In this document: positions 51,599 to 62,618 of the stretch, piece after piece
How the letters are laid out: every line of letters starts with the position of its first letter
How positions within the stretch are numbered: position 1 is the first letter of the stretch
Assembly (NCBI GenBank): GCA_943788005.1
Contig: CALSOP010000002.1
Location: forward strand, 248,001-312,000
Direction: 5' to 3'
DNA length: 64,000 nucleotides
Source: an uncultured Gammaproteobacteria bacterium
GTDB taxonomy: Bacteria; Pseudomonadota; Gammaproteobacteria; Eutrophobiales; Eutrophobiaceae
Made by a program: the position numbers and the translations under genes
Notes under the pieces: generated by a model
Databases searched by the model: none
What the model was told of the DNA's origin: nothing
Seen by the model: only the letters and a program-made list of their open reading frames with translations

Positions 51599-52366
51599 AT
51601 GCAATCTCTATTTATTCCATACAGTACAATCGTGATTAAAGAAGTTTCGCGGTTCACACGAATTTGGGTACAAACTATTCTGCCCCCGGCAATCAGCATG
51701 ACATTATACTTTGTGATTTTTGGTAGCCTAATAGGACCAAGGATTGGAACCATGAACGGATTTGATTATATCGACTATATAGCGCCCGGTATAATCATGA
51801 TGTCGATCATCAATAATTCATATGCGAACGTTGTTTCTTCTTTTTACGGTGCTAAATTCCAGCGCCATATTGAAGAGATGTTAGTAGCCCCTATACCAAA
51901 CTTTATCATTCTCGCTGGCTTTGTCACAGGTGGCATTGTACGAGGATTTCTCGTTGGGGTAGTCGTCACTATAGTCGCGCTATTTTTTACAGACCTGCAG
52001 TTACATAGCTTTCCGATAACTATTGCAGTCGTGCTAATGACTTCGATCGTCTTTTCCCTTGCTGGAATGATTAATGCTATTTTTGCAAATAAGTTTGATG
52101 ATATTTCTATCATACCCACTTTTGTATTAACTCCGCTTATCTACTTAGGAGGAGTTTTTTATTCAATTGACCTACTACCTGAATTCTGGCAAAAAGTATC
52201 TGCCTTTAATCCTATTTTATATATGGTGAATGCTTTTAGATACGGCATGCTTGGAGAATCTGATATAAGCATTACTCATGCTTTTATTATGCTTACAGTT
52301 TTCACAATTACATTGCTGATAATTTCTTTACAATTGTTAAATAGAGGCGTGGGAATAAAATCTTGA
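51599..52366 (+). CDS. ABC-2 type transporter permease
   Basis: Multiple TMs, FVLTPLIYLGGVFYSIDLLPEFWQ. Confidence 0.93.
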   Translation: MQSLFIPYSTIVIKEVSRFTRIWVQTILPPAISMTLYFVIFGSLIGPRIGTMNGFDYIDYIAPGIIMMSIINNSYANVVSSFYGAKFQRHIEEMLVAPIPNFIILAGFVTGGIVRGFLVGVVVTIVALFFTDLQLHSFPITIAVVLMTSIVFSLAGMINAIFANKFDDISIIPTFVLTPLIYLGGVFYSIDLLPEFWQKVSAFNPILYMVNAFRYGMLGESDISITHAFIMLTVFTITLLIISLQLLNRGVGIKS

Positions 52367-52406
52367 TTTTATCCTGATTTAGATTTAATCAGTCATAAAA
52401 ACAAGA

Positions 52407-52763
52407 TCAACTTCCGGTATAAATACAACCTGAAGTACAGGTTTCATTGACAACGATAGAACTAAGTAGTGGCAACTGTGGATTTAGCTTATGCCATAGC
52501 CATTTAGCCAAGTTCTCACTCGTTGGATTTTCCAAGCCTTCTATCTCATTAAGATAACGATGATCCAAACATTCAAATACCGGTTTGATTGCAACGCTTA
52601 TATCAGCAAAATCCATCACCCAACCCGTAGTTTCATCAATATCACCTGATACATGTACTTCAATGGTGAACGAATGACCGTGTAATCGACTGCATTTATG
52701 ATCATCGGGTAAGTTGGGTAAGCGATGTGCTGCTTCAATGGTAAATGACTTATATATTTCCAT
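52407..52763 (-). CDS. queD: 6-pyruvoyl-tetrahydropterin synthase/QueD-family protein
   Basis: FTIEAAHRLPNLPDDHKCSRLHGHSFTIEVHV. Confidence 0.92.
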   Translation of the reverse strand: MEIYKSFTIEAAHRLPNLPDDHKCSRLHGHSFTIEVHVSGDIDETTGWVMDFADISVAIKPVFECLDHRYLNEIEGLENPTSENLAKWLWHKLNPQLPLLSSIVVNETCTSGCIYTGS

Positions 52764-52765
52764 AA

Positions 52766-53605
52766 TTAATGACAGTATCCCGATTTAAATTCCTGATAAA
52801 GCTTATTAACAGTTTGCCACAAGGGGCCAACTTCGCCAGTTCCTACAGGCATATTATTCAATTGGGTTACAGGCACGATCTCCCAAGTTGAACTAGTAAT
52901 CCAGATCTCATCGGCATTCAATAATTCTTCTCCAGTGATCGTTGTCTCAGAATAAGCCATCTTATGATCGGCCAGTATTTCAACGACTAAATCTCGCGTT
53001 ATCCCAGGCAAAACATTATTGTTTTTAGGTGGCGTAAATATTTCGTTATTTTTACAAATAAAAACATTACTTGCGGCACCTTCTGTTATGTAACCGTCCC
53101 TAATCAGGATTGCTTCTTTTGCACCCTGTTGTTTTGCTTTATGCCTGAGTATGACACTCGGTAGTAAGGTGATAGCCTTAATATCGCAATATTGCCATCG
53201 AATATCTTCATGAGTTATTGCATTAATACCGCCGGACAAATCCTTCTTTTCGATAGGTCGGCTCATTGCAAAGATTGTTGGATTTTCGGCAAGTGATATA
53301 TCGTGATCTCGTTCAGTAACACCGCGTGTAACTTGCAGGTATATTGATTGTTCAGATACTTCGACAGTCTCAATCAGTTTTTCAAATATTGAGAACCACT
53401 CACTAGAAGAATACGGGTTCTCCATGAAAATAGCCTTCAAGCTATTCTCAAGACGCTGCATATGTTCATCAAAACGAAATATTGTACGATTAAAAATTGG
53501 GATGACTTCATAAACCCCGTCACCAAAGGTAAAGCCACGATCAAGCACGTTAATTGATGCTTCTGAAAGAGGTTTATACTCCCCGTTTAAATAAACCGTA
53601 GTCAT
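52766..53605 (-). CDS. dat: D-amino-acid aminotransferase (class IV)
   Basis: VLDRGFTFGDGVYEVIP, GYITEGAASNVFI. Confidence 0.92.
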   Translation of the reverse strand: MTTVYLNGEYKPLSEASINVLDRGFTFGDGVYEVIPIFNRTIFRFDEHMQRLENSLKAIFMENPYSSSEWFSIFEKLIETVEVSEQSIYLQVTRGVTERDHDISLAENPTIFAMSRPIEKKDLSGGINAITHEDIRWQYCDIKAITLLPSVILRHKAKQQGAKEAILIRDGYITEGAASNVFICKNNEIFTPPKNNNVLPGITRDLVVEILADHKMAYSETTITGEELLNADEIWITSSTWEIVPVTQLNNMPVGTGEVGPLWQTVNKLYQEFKSGYCH

Positions 53606-53610
53606 AATTT

Positions 53611-54756
53611 TTATTCAAATAAAAGATACACTTCATCTTTTAGTCTATTAACGATGCCACCTTCAGCGATCGACTCGAGTGCTAATAGAGGTACTGTTGT
53701 GATATTTTTATTTTCCAGCATTATATTTAGCACACCTTTTTGATCGCCTTTATTGACAGGTGCCATGATCTTTTTATCCACCTCAACAACAGGCTCAAGT
53801 TTTTCATACTGGCCTCTTGGAACTGTAATATAGATATCCTTATTAATACTTAAGTTAAGATTATCAATGTCTGCTTTCCATACTTTAACACTGGTAATCA
53901 AGTCTCCTACGCTATAAAGCTTGTGTGTCTCAAAGAATCGAAAACCATAGTTTAATATTGCTTGACTGGCTTTTGCTCTGGCATTCATTCCGTCTGTCCC
54001 CATTACAACAGAAATAAGCCGCATACCCTCTCTAGTAGCCGATGCAACCAAACAATAACCGGCTTCTTCAGTATGCCCTGTCTTTATGCCATCAACACTA
54101 CGGTCTCGCCAAAGTAATTTATTCCGGTTATGTTGCTTTATCTTATTAAAGGTGAATTCCTTTATTTTGTGTAATTCATAAACTTCCGGGTAGTCTCTTA
54201 TTAAGGCCTGAGCCAACTTAGCCAAGTCGCTAGCAGTCGTATAGTGGTCAGGGTCGGGTAAACCGGTACTATTAACGAAGTGCGAACTGTTCATACCTAA
54301 CTGCTCTGCATGTTTATTCATCAAATCAGCAAAGACACCTTCGGTACCTGATATATATTCAGCCAATGCAACACTGGCATCATTTCCCGATTGAATAATG
54401 ACACCGTGGAGTAGATCATCAAGTTTAACTTTCTTATTAACCTCAATAAACATCCTTGAGCCTTCGGTTCGCCAGGCTTTTTCACTAACCAAAACTTCAT
54501 CTTCAAGTGAAATTTTTCCATTCGCTAGCTCACTGGCCACGACATAGATAGTCATGATCTTGGTTAAACTGGCGGGAGGGAGTTTCTCTTCTGTATTTTG
54601 TTCTACCAATATATCTCCACTATTAAAATCCATCACCACATAGGATGAGGCTTTTATTGTAGGTGGGGCAGGGACAATCATTTCCCCTGCCACAACTTGC
54701 AGAGGAAAAAATACTAGAAAAAATATAATTTTAAATAATCTAATTTTCATATCCAT
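53611..54756 (-). CDS. dacA: D-alanyl-D-alanine carboxypeptidase (PBP5/6 type)
   Basis: LPPASLTKIMT, QSGNDASVALAEY, DGIKTGHTEEAGYC. Confidence 0.95.
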   Translation of the reverse strand: MDMKIRLFKIIFFLVFFPLQVVAGEMIVPAPPTIKASSYVVMDFNSGDILVEQNTEEKLPPASLTKIMTIYVVASELANGKISLEDEVLVSEKAWRTEGSRMFIEVNKKVKLDDLLHGVIIQSGNDASVALAEYISGTEGVFADLMNKHAEQLGMNSSHFVNSTGLPDPDHYTTASDLAKLAQALIRDYPEVYELHKIKEFTFNKIKQHNRNKLLWRDRSVDGIKTGHTEEAGYCLVASATREGMRLISVVMGTDGMNARAKASQAILNYGFRFFETHKLYSVGDLITSVKVWKADIDNLNLSINKDIYITVPRGQYEKLEPVVEVDKKIMAPVNKGDQKGVLNIMLENKNITTVPLLALESIAEGGIVNRLKDEVYLLFE

Positions 54757-54762
54757 TCATTT

Positions 54763-55611
54763 CTAATTAGTAACAATACGATGTTCATTAACGTCATAGT
54801 TTGTCAGGTTTGAAACAATAGCATCGGCTTGTTCAATATCAGTTAGCGGGCCAATCCTGACTCGATACAGGGTATTACCGGAAACAACAACTTCATTGAT
54901 GTTTATCTTATTTTTGCCAATTGGCGCAAGTTTTTGCTTTAAGCCCTCGGCGTTATTTAAATTGCTAAATGACCCCACCTGAATATAAAAACCATCTTCA
55001 TTCTTTACAGTTGAAGTGCTTTCTACTGGTGCACCATTAGTTGAATCAACAGCTACAGTCTGCCCAGGTCCAACAGCTCTGATCTCAACCAGTCCAGTAC
55101 CATTTTTAACAATATCAAGCTTGGTAGCAGCAGTATACGAAAGGTCAATGATGCGATTCTCGTGAAAAGGCCCGCGGTCGTTAACCTTAACAATGATTTT
55201 TTTACCATTTTTTAAATTAGTCACTTCAACATACGTAGGTAACGGTAAGTTTTTATGTGCAGCTGTCATCGCATACATATCATAGGTTTCACCACTAGAA
55301 GTACGTCGACCATGGAATTTTGTGCCATACCATGAGGCTATGCCCTTCTCTACAAAGCCTTTATTGCTTTCCATAACATAATAGCGTTTATCAAAAACGA
55401 CATATGACTTTGGATTACCATAGCGACTTTTAGGTTCTTCCTTGGGCACAGCATTTTGGATTTTGGAAACATCAACTTGTTTGCCAGGTGCTTTATCACT
55501 TGATGAGGGAGCAACGCCAACACTTCCGCATGCGGATAAAAAAAATGTCGCAAGCAATAAAAATAGCCTTATGACTATTCTTTCTGTGAATATTTTTAAA
55601 GCTAAAGACAT
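54763..55611 (-). CDS. rlpA: RlpA-like septal ring lytic transglycosylase with SPOR domain
   Basis: GIASWYGTKFHGRRTSSGETYDMYAMTAAHKNLPLPTYVEVTN, C-terminal FYIQVGSFSNLNNA. Confidence 0.94.
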   Translation of the reverse strand: MSLALKIFTERIVIRLFLLLATFFLSACGSVGVAPSSSDKAPGKQVDVSKIQNAVPKEEPKSRYGNPKSYVVFDKRYYVMESNKGFVEKGIASWYGTKFHGRRTSSGETYDMYAMTAAHKNLPLPTYVEVTNLKNGKKIIVKVNDRGPFHENRIIDLSYTAATKLDIVKNGTGLVEIRAVGPGQTVAVDSTNGAPVESTSTVKNEDGFYIQVGSFSNLNNAEGLKQKLAPIGKNKININEVVVSGNTLYRVRIGPLTDIEQADAIVSNLTNYDVNEHRIVTN

Positions 55612-55616
55612 TTCTA

Positions 55617-56615
55617 TTAATCTAGGGCCTGAGATGTATTATTAATAATTTTTGAAATCTCTGATGCTAATTGATAAACAGCCATAGCGTATAAATGGCT
55701 ATGATTGTAGCGAGTTATGACATAAAAGTTTTTATGTGCCAACCAATATTCATTGCTATTTTTCTGTTCATATTCTAATAATTTTAATTTCTCATTTTTT
55801 TCAAAAAGTGAATTTGATTTTATACCCAGCTTTTCCAATTCAGACTCATCGATATCTGGCTTAAGACCGTTACCTAGCACACCTTTATATTTTTCACCCT
55901 CTAACTTTACTTTAGCAACGATGGGCTTATCCTTTTGCCAACCATGTTCGGCAAAATAATTTGCAACACTGCCAATGGCATCATCCGGGTTATTCCAGAT
56001 ATCAATTATATTATCTCCGTCGAAATCGATCGCATAATGACGATAACTACTCGATATAAATTGCGGCATACCCATTGCCCCGGCGTAAGATCCTTTTAAG
56101 GTAAGTGGGTCAAACCCCTGTTCACGTGCAAGCAATAAGAATTGCTCAAACTCGTCACGAAAAAAAGCAGCCCTCTTTGGATAGTGAAACCCAAGTGTAT
56201 TTAGCGCATCGACAACGCGATAACTTCCAGCAATTCGACCATAAAAAGTTTCAACACCAATTATTGCAGTAATTATCTCTGCGGGGACGCCAAATTTCTT
56301 TTCCGCAGCCTTTAGCTTCTCTCGGTTTTTATTCAGAAAATCGACGCCCTCATTAATACGCTTTTTCTTTAAAAATATATTTCTGTATTTATACCAAGGC
56401 AATCTTTTCTCTGCTGGCTTTGAAATTGCTTTGAGAATTGTTTCCGAGACGATGACTTGTTCAAACAGCTTTTTTAGACTTGTTGAATCAAAGTCATATT
56501 GAGAGACCATCTTCTTAATGAAATCATTCTGCATTGTCGATACATCTGTATTAGCCTGGGCGAAAGACACCCACAAGCACAACAGAGTTATTATGATTAA
56601 TTTAATTTTTTGCAT
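55617..56615 (-). CDS. mltB: Membrane-bound lytic murein transglycosylase B
   Basis: IIGVETFYGRIAGSYRVVDALNTLGFHYPKRAAFF, GSYAGAMGMPQFISSSYR. Confidence 0.95.
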   Translation of the reverse strand: MQKIKLIIITLLCLWVSFAQANTDVSTMQNDFIKKMVSQYDFDSTSLKKLFEQVIVSETILKAISKPAEKRLPWYKYRNIFLKKKRINEGVDFLNKNREKLKAAEKKFGVPAEIITAIIGVETFYGRIAGSYRVVDALNTLGFHYPKRAAFFRDEFEQFLLLAREQGFDPLTLKGSYAGAMGMPQFISSSYRHYAIDFDGDNIIDIWNNPDDAIGSVANYFAEHGWQKDKPIVAKVKLEGEKYKGVLGNGLKPDIDESELEKLGIKSNSLFEKNEKLKLLEYEQKNSNEYWLAHKNFYVITRYNHSHLYAMAVYQLASEISKIINNTSQALD

Positions 56616-56618
56616 GTT

Positions 56619-57710
56619 TTAAAATGAGAGAAAACGTCTGTGGGTGTGTATTGCCATTATGATACCGAATCCAATCATTAATGTTACCATTGAGGTGCCT
56701 CCATGGCTAACCAATGGCAATGGGACCCCTACTACTGGTAACTGCCCGGTAACCATGCCCATATTCACAAAGATATAAACAAAGAAGGTTAGTGTTAAAC
56801 CGCTAGCCAATAATTGCCCGAAGGTATCTTGCGCATTAATGGCAATATAGAGCCCACGAGAAATTATGAATAGATAGATACATAATAAAAACAACACACC
56901 TAACATACCGAATTCTTCACAAAATACAGCAAAGATAAAATCCGTTGACCGTTCTGGTAAAAATTCTAAATGTGATTGGGTGCCATTCAACCAGCCTTTA
57001 CCATAAAAACCGCCCGAGCCAATCGCAATCTTCGACTGGATTGTGTGATACCCAGCTCCGAGTGGGTCATTCTCAGGGTTTAGGAAGGTCAAAACCCGAC
57101 GTTTCTGATAATCGTGCATCAAATACCAAAGTATAGGAGCACAGGCTGCCCCCAGGCCCCCCATTATTGTCAGTAAGCGCCATGAGATCCCAGCTATAAA
57201 TAAGACTGAAAAACCGGCAGTGGCAACTAATAAAGCAGTTCCCAAATCAGGTTGTTTTGCTATTAATAAGACCGGTATGGTTATTAGCACACAGGCTGCT
57301 AATACTCGAGTGAACCTTGGCGGCAGTGATTTATCAGCAAGATAAAATGCAACCATCATGGGTACAGACAATTTCATTAATTCTGATGGTTGAAAACGAA
57401 ATATTTTCAAGTCTAACCAGCGTTGAGCACCTTTACCAACATCACCATAGAAAATAACCAGTATTAACAAGACTATGCCAAACAGGTACAAACCGAATGA
57501 CCATCTAGCAATCTCTGCTGGTGGTAATTGAGCAACGATAACCATACCGACCAAGGCAATTAATAATTTTACCGCTTGTCGGTAGACCAGATTCATATCC
57601 TGTCCGCCAGCACTATAAATAACCACTAAACCGACAATACATAGCACCAAAATACCGAAGAATAATGGAAAATCGATATGCAGGCGTTGTCCAAGACTTT
57701 GTTCTTCCAA
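56619..57710 (-). CDS. rodA: Rod shape-determining glycosyltransferase RodA
   Basis: FQPSELMKLSVPM, AKQPDLGTALLV, LPVVGVPLPLVSHGGTSM. Confidence 0.96.
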   Translation of the reverse strand: MEEQSLGQRLHIDFPLFFGILVLCIVGLVVIYSAGGQDMNLVYRQAVKLLIALVGMVIVAQLPPAEIARWSFGLYLFGIVLLILVIFYGDVGKGAQRWLDLKIFRFQPSELMKLSVPMMVAFYLADKSLPPRFTRVLAACVLITIPVLLIAKQPDLGTALLVATAGFSVLFIAGISWRLLTIMGGLGAACAPILWYLMHDYQKRRVLTFLNPENDPLGAGYHTIQSKIAIGSGGFYGKGWLNGTQSHLEFLPERSTDFIFAVFCEEFGMLGVLFLLCIYLFIISRGLYIAINAQDTFGQLLASGLTLTFFVYIFVNMGMVTGQLPVVGVPLPLVSHGGTSMVTLMIGFGIIMAIHTHRRFLSF

Positions 57711-57715
57711 GTTAA

Positions 57716-59575
57716 TTATCCTTTACTAATCAAGTCTCGGTTATTCATAAAGTGATCAAACATTTTACGTGCGATAGGCGCAGCCGTTTTTGATCCTCCA
57801 CCTCCATTTTCAACAATGATTGCTATCGCAATTCTTGGCGCCTCTACCGGAGCAAAAGCAATGAATAGCGCATGGTCTTGGAATTCTTCAGCAATCTCTT
57901 CTTTTTTATACTCTTTATCCTGTGCTATCCCGATTACTTGTGCAGTACCTGTCTTACCTGCAAAGTTGTATTCGGCATTTAATCCGCTACGCCAGGCAGT
58001 ACCACCGATACCGTGCACAACATCTTTCATCGAAGTAATGACATCATCCCAATAGACACTATTAGAAAGCGTAATCTTACTTTCAGATTGATTAGGCAAA
58101 GCATTTACTTCATTGGTAATTGAATTACTTGTACTTGAGACCAGGCGCGGACGGATAATATGTCCTTTATTCGCCAGAGTTGCTGTAGCTTTCGCCAGTT
58201 GCAATGGTGTTGCTAAAGCATAGCCTTGTCCAATACCGAGTATTAAGGTTTCTCCTGGATACCATGCTTGCCCTATTGCCTTACGCTTCCACTCTCTTGA
58301 TGGCATTAATGCTTTTTTCTCACCACCGATATCAATACCCGTTATCTGTCCAAATCCAAATCGTGACATGCCTTCATAAATACGATCAATTCCAAGCTCA
58401 TACGCCAAAGTATAAAAATACACATCACATGATTGCATAATAGCTTTATGCAGATCAGTGTGACCATGCCCCTGTTTCTTCCAATCCCGGTATCTATGCT
58501 CGTGCCCTTTCAAAGAAAACCAACCAGGGCACCATGACTCATCGGAATTAACCCTGACGCCATTTTCTAAACCAATTAATCCCATAAAAGGTTTAACCGT
58601 TGAGCCCGGTGGATATTTACCTTGAATCACACGATTAATTAATGGTTTGTCTTTTGACGCTAACAACAAGTTATATGACTTACTATCTATGCCATTAACA
58701 AACTTATTTGGATCATAACCAGGAGAACTTACAAACGTTAGTACATCACCATTTCTTGGATCCATAGCAACGATCGCTCCACGTCTATTCTCAAGCGCAT
58801 CAATTGCTATCTGTTGCAAAGAAAGATCTATTGTTAAATGAATGTTCTCACCCGGTTTCGGTGCAGTACGGTCTAGCACACGAATGACTCTACCCTGAGC
58901 ATTGACTTCAACCTGCTGGTGCCCAACGTCACCATGTAGCAGTGACTCATAGGACTTCTCAATCCCAAGTTTGCCAATATGGGTTGTCCCGCTATAATTT
59001 GATTCATCAAGGCGTTTAACATCATCATCTATACGGGCAACATAACCGATGGTATGCACTAATTTTTCACCCAAAGGGTAATATCGATTGAGTCCAGCGA
59101 CAACATCAACGCCGGGGAAACGATGCCGATTAACTGCGAATAGTGCTACTTCTTCTTTATTTAAATTTAGCCGTAATGGTATATTTTCAAATCTTCTCTT
59201 TTTCTTAACCGCTTTTTTAAATCGTTCAATATCACTCTCTTCAATCGAAACTATTTCTTGAAGTTGTTCAATAGTTTCATCTAAATCATCAATTTGCTCA
59301 GGAACGACTCCAAGACTAAATGTTGGTTTATTCTCCGCAAGGATAACTCCATCACGACTATAAATAAGACCTCTGATTGGCGGTATAGGTGTGATTTTGA
59401 CTCGGTTTGATTGTGACAAGGTAGAATAGTGATCATGTTGTAAAACCGTCAAATAGAATATTCTTGAGATAATCATGATGATTAACAGAAAAATTATAAA
59501 TGCAGAAATATGAACACGCCTGGCGATGAGACTCGATTCATGATCTTGATCTTTGAGGGCAAACTCCTTAGCCAT
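57716..59575 (-). CDS. mrdA: Penicillin-binding protein 2
   Basis: PGSTVKPFMGLIGLE, SCDVYFYTLAYELGI, AGKTGTAQVIG. Confidence 0.96.
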   Translation of the reverse strand: MAKEFALKDQDHESSLIARRVHISAFIIFLLIIMIISRIFYLTVLQHDHYSTLSQSNRVKITPIPPIRGLIYSRDGVILAENKPTFSLGVVPEQIDDLDETIEQLQEIVSIEESDIERFKKAVKKKRRFENIPLRLNLNKEEVALFAVNRHRFPGVDVVAGLNRYYPLGEKLVHTIGYVARIDDDVKRLDESNYSGTTHIGKLGIEKSYESLLHGDVGHQQVEVNAQGRVIRVLDRTAPKPGENIHLTIDLSLQQIAIDALENRRGAIVAMDPRNGDVLTFVSSPGYDPNKFVNGIDSKSYNLLLASKDKPLINRVIQGKYPPGSTVKPFMGLIGLENGVRVNSDESWCPGWFSLKGHEHRYRDWKKQGHGHTDLHKAIMQSCDVYFYTLAYELGIDRIYEGMSRFGFGQITGIDIGGEKKALMPSREWKRKAIGQAWYPGETLILGIGQGYALATPLQLAKATATLANKGHIIRPRLVSSTSNSITNEVNALPNQSESKITLSNSVYWDDVITSMKDVVHGIGGTAWRSGLNAEYNFAGKTGTAQVIGIAQDKEYKKEEIAEEFQDHALFIAFAPVEAPRIAIAIIVENGGGGSKTAAPIARKMFDHFMNNRDLISKG

Positions 59576-59592
59576 AATTATTTATTATCATC

Positions 59593-60087
59593 TTAAGAGA
59601 TACTGTACTTACGGCGTACATCTCTCAACACTATGAATAACCACGGCCATAAAAACATACTTGTAATTGCTGGCATCCAATACGTCCAATCACGTGTGCT
59701 CGTACCTAAATAGCCCGAGACCAGTAACATAATAAGTTTATAGAATAAAAGATAAAAACAAACCAAAACAGCTTGTTGTGATAAGGGGTATGCTCGCATA
59801 CGTTGGTGAGAATTTATTGTAAGAACCGCTAGTAAAATCATGCCTAGAGCATTTTGACCAAGCACAGCACCTTGTTGTACATCAAGTAATAGCCCTAAAA
59901 ACCAGGCTATAAAAATACCGATGCGATCAGGAACTGCCATACACCAATAGATTAAGACAATGGCAACCCATGCGGGTCGCCAATTCACGGCCCAATCCGG
60001 CAAAGGCAAGGCCGTCAACATAATTGCTATAATAAAACTTATAGCAATTATCCCGTTACCTTGTTTAGGTTCGTCCATTCCAATCAT
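59593..60087 (-). CDS. mreD: Rod shape-determining protein MreD
   Basis: Position between mreC and mrdA; multi-TM WRPAWVAIVLIYWCMAVPDRIG. Confidence 0.92.
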   Translation of the reverse strand: MIGMDEPKQGNGIIAISFIIAIMLTALPLPDWAVNWRPAWVAIVLIYWCMAVPDRIGIFIAWFLGLLLDVQQGAVLGQNALGMILLAVLTINSHQRMRAYPLSQQAVLVCFYLLFYKLIMLLVSGYLGTSTRDWTYWMPAITSMFLWPWLFIVLRDVRRKYSIS

Positions 60088-60905
60088 TTAATAGCTAGCT
60101 CTTTTAGATCTTTATTGATTTCATTTATTTTTTCATAAGGCCAAACCATTAATACTTCGCGGCTCTGACTCAAGTGAGCACTAGGTTTGATCATTACTTT
60201 TGCAAAGGGTTCTCCAGGATCGCGAGAAATTTTTTCAATTTGTCCGACGGGGTAGCCCGAGGGGAACCGGCGACCGAGACCCGAAGAGACGATTAGATCA
60301 CCAACACGAATATCTGAATTATTGGGTAAATGCTCAAGTAAGAGCTTGTCATTTTGCCCTGTACCGACTGCAATGGCGTGTAAACCATTTCTATTTACCT
60401 GAACAGGCAGGGCATGATTTGGATCAGTAATTAAAAGTACCGTACTTGAAAATGGTCCAACATGAATAATCTGACCCATAATGCCGGATGAATCTACAAT
60501 TGGTTGACCATCATAAGCACCTTCTCGCAGACCTTTATTGATGACGACTTGTCTTCTGAAAGACTGTAATTCTACTGCGATTAGTTCCGCAACAAGTACC
60601 TTATCGTTAATTCGGAAAGATGATTCAAGTAACTCTCGCAATCGTCGATTTTCAGTCTCCAGCACTTCATATCGCTGCAATTTTGAACTCAGCAGTAATC
60701 GTTCTTGTTTTAATCGATCGTTTTCTTTTAACAAATTGTTATGGGTGACCAGCGAACTCGAAACCCACTCTGTTATTTCGATGGGTAAATTAACAACATA
60801 CTGAATGGGATAAACCAATGCTGACAGGGTCGATCGTATAATTTTCAGGTGGCCTTCGTGATGATCATCAACCATTAAGAAAACCGAGAGTACAGCAAAA
60901 ACCAC
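60084..60905 (-). CDS. mreC: Rod shape-determining protein MreC
   Basis: Coiled coil plus VAELIAVELQSFRRQVVINKGLREGAYDGQPIVDSSGIMGQI. Confidence 0.94.
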   Translation of the reverse strand: MVFAVLSVFLMVDDHHEGHLKIIRSTLSALVYPIQYVVNLPIEITEWVSSSLVTHNNLLKENDRLKQERLLLSSKLQRYEVLETENRRLRELLESSFRINDKVLVAELIAVELQSFRRQVVINKGLREGAYDGQPIVDSSGIMGQIIHVGPFSSTVLLITDPNHALPVQVNRNGLHAIAVGTGQNDKLLLEHLPNNSDIRVGDLIVSSGLGRRFPSGYPVGQIEKISRDPGEPFAKVMIKPSAHLSQSREVLMVWPYEKINEINKDLKELAIK

Positions 60906-60972
60906 AAAGCGGAGGTTAGGAGAAGAACTTTTTTGAAACAGTGTGTTAATAGACGTCCTCCGTCTTCAGTGA

Positions 60973-62022
<1,050 letters not shown>

Positions 62023-62269
62023 TTAAACCAGTTAGTTAGTATTAGCATTGTGATATAGTCTCGACAGGTGGCTATATAGGAAGGATTGGGTAGCAACTGT
62101 CTTATGCTGAAATCCTCTAAAATCAAATTTTTACGCTATTTTAGCAATCCCAGACCCCGCTAAGATCGCCTAAAGTTAGAAAGCGTAACTTTAACAATGG
62201 GCGAGGCTTTGGGCAAGCAAAGGAATGTGATAAATTCCTCCTTTTTCAATAAATAAGAACGGCTAGTTT

Positions 62270-62557
62270 ATGTCCCTCGATAAAACAGAAGTGCAAAAAA
62301 TTGCCTGGTTGGCCAGATTGTCAATCGATGAGCAAGATATCTCCACTTATAGTGATGAACTTTCAAATATTTTAGGTCTGGTTGAAAGCATGAATTCTGT
62401 TGATACCAACGGAATTTCACCAATAGCACATCCCTTAGACTTAACTGCGCGGCTTCGAAGCGATGCGATAACGGAAATCAATCAACGTGAGCAATTCCAA
62501 AAGAATGCTCCACTAACAGATGCAGGCTGTTATCTCGTACCAAAAGTTATTGAATAA
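62270..62557 (+). CDS. gatC: Asp/Glu-tRNA amidotransferase subunit C
   Basis: VQKIAWLARLSIDEQDISTYSDELSNILGLVESMNSVDT; followed by gatA. Confidence 0.96.
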   Translation: MSLDKTEVQKIAWLARLSIDEQDISTYSDELSNILGLVESMNSVDTNGISPIAHPLDLTARLRSDAITEINQREQFQKNAPLTDAGCYLVPKVIE

Positions 62558-62618
62558 GATTTAACCAAGCTCTCAATAATATTTTCAAAATTCAACTTAC
62601 GTTTATTCAATAATAATC

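Noticed and set aside
62040-62270. Possible regulatory RNA between mreB and gatC (AAAGTTA-gaaagcg-TAACTTT hairpin)
   Set aside because: A single short AT-rich hairpin in a divergent promoter region is too weak to support an RNA gene.
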